Shown here: positions 6,537 to 6,954 of the stretch, piece after piece
Layout: each line of letters begins with the position of its first letter
Position numbering within the stretch: the stretch's first letter is position 1
Assembly: GCA_003486165.1 (NCBI GenBank)
Contig: DNGT01000369.1
Coordinates: 5,888 to 12,841, forward strand
Length of the DNA stretch: 6,954 nucleotides
Direction of reading: 5' to 3'
Source: Desulfobacteraceae bacterium
GTDB lineage: Bacteria; Desulfobacterota; Desulfobacteria; Desulfobacterales; UBA11574
Program-made: the position numbers and the translations under genes
Notes under the pieces: generated by a model
The model's database searches: none
Told to the model about the DNA's origin: nothing
The model's input: only the letters and a program-made list of their open reading frames with translations

Positions 6537-6540
6537 ACAC

Positions 6541-6951
6541 ATGCATCCTGTTACGATTGCTGGAACGTTATCTCCCTGGGAACCGGGTGTTTTTAGCCTG
6601 GTCATTTATGGAATGATGATTCTGGCATTGGTCGCCGTTCTTCTCTTTATTGCTTCATGGCTTGGGGAAAAGAAAATTAATCCCGAAAAATTAAGACCTT
6701 ACGAAAGTGGAATTATTCCTACCGGTTCCGCCCGCCTTCGTTACCCCATTCCCTTTTTTCTCGTTGCCGTATTTTTCCTTATCTTTGACGTGGAAGGCGC
6801 CTATATTTTTTCCTGGGCCATCTCCTGTGACCGACTCGGCTGGTCGGGATGGCTGCAAATTACGTTTTTCATCGTTATGCTGCTTCTGGGCCTTGTTTAC
6901 ATCTGGCGAAAAGGGGGACTTGATTGGGGACCGACGCGAACAAGAGATTAA
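6541..6951 (+). CDS. nuoA: NADH-quinone oxidoreductase subunit A (NuoA)
   Basis: A 136-residue membrane subunit of respiratory complex I, close to the usual family length. It has three hydrophobic helices (about 18-41, 69-91, 102-122). The family signatures are present: YESG at 54-57, GSARLRYPIPFF at 62-73 and FDVEGAY at 82-88, with the conserved acidic pair D83 and E85 in helix 2. NuoA helps form the junction between the quinone site and the proton-pumping arm in the cytoplasmic membrane. The ATG at 6541 is chosen for its GGAGG and because the first helix then starts at a normal distance from the N-terminus. The stop codon is three bases before the window end. nuoA is normally the first gene of a nuo operon, so nuoB is expected just downstream. 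Whether this complex accepts NADH or another donor cannot be told from this subunit. Confidence 0.95.
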   Translation: MHPVTIAGTLSPWEPGVFSLVIYGMMILALVAVLLFIASWLGEKKINPEKLRPYESGIIPTGSARLRYPIPFFLVAVFFLIFDVEGAYIFSWAISCDRLGWSGWLQITFFIVMLLLGLVYIWRKGGLDWGPTRTRD

Positions 6952-6954
6952 ACC

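Larger units (their letters stand above)
6007..6540. other. Divergent intergenic region between regulator B and nuoA
   Basis: About 530 bases, very AT-rich on the regulator B side (6020-6180), with no convincing gene. On the minus strand a perfect TTGACA (6172-6177) lies 165 bases before the regulator B start, but no good -10 follows at normal spacing, so the promoter of B is unresolved. A perfect palindrome, ATGCATGCAT, sits at 6295-6304. AGGCTTCAC-R-AA occurs twice in direct orientation (6186-6197 and 6421-6432). The nuoA promoter and leader hairpin are listed separately. Confidence 0.55.

Noticed and set aside
6475..6540. Upstream TTG start that would lengthen NuoA by 22 residues
   Set aside because: It has no ribosome site, overlaps the T run of the leader hairpin, and the added hydrophilic segment is not expected in NuoA. 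The ATG at 6541 has GGAGG.

Overview
The window looks like chromosomal DNA from a Desulfobacterota-type (sulfate-reducer-like) bacterium. This is inferred from gene style only: PAS proteins that open with an M-x-x-K-P-T-Y-x-E/Q-L coiled coil and end in a LuxR helix-turn-helix, a large cyclic-nucleotide/Fe-S membrane fusion protein, and a nuoA whose downstream genes lie outside the window. There is no rRNA, tRNA, CRISPR array or recognisable insertion sequence.

Layout. (1) 1-1311, minus: PAS-PAS-LuxR regulator A, with its C-terminus cut off by the left edge. (2) 1312-1601: divergent control region with a good sigma-70 promoter for regulator A and a weaker extended -10 for the plus-strand gene. 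(3) 1602-4388, plus: a 928-residue protein that joins an MshEN-like N-terminal repeat, a cyclic-nucleotide-binding domain, a sigma-54-activator-type AAA+ domain that has lost nearly all its catalytic and sigma-54-contact residues, and a nine-helix membrane domain with NapH/NosR-like cysteine motifs and a ferredoxin loop. (4) 4389-4680: convergent intergenic region holding four inverted repeats. (5) 4681-6006, minus: complete PAS-PAS-LuxR regulator B, a close paralogue of A. (6) 6007-6540: AT-rich divergent region with a likely nuoA promoter and a terminator-like hairpin in the nuoA leader. (7) 6541-6951, plus: nuoA, probably the first gene of a complex I operon.

How they may work together (inference). 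Two paralogous one-component regulators flank a membrane protein that places nucleotide-sensing domains and Fe-S clusters on the same cytoplasmic face, next to a respiratory complex operon. A redox- or second-messenger-gated electron-transfer or signalling module is a reasonable hypothesis. The most unusual object is the 928-residue fusion, in which an apparent pseudo-AAA+ domain sits between a nucleotide sensor and a membrane electron-transfer module instead of being followed by a DNA-binding domain.
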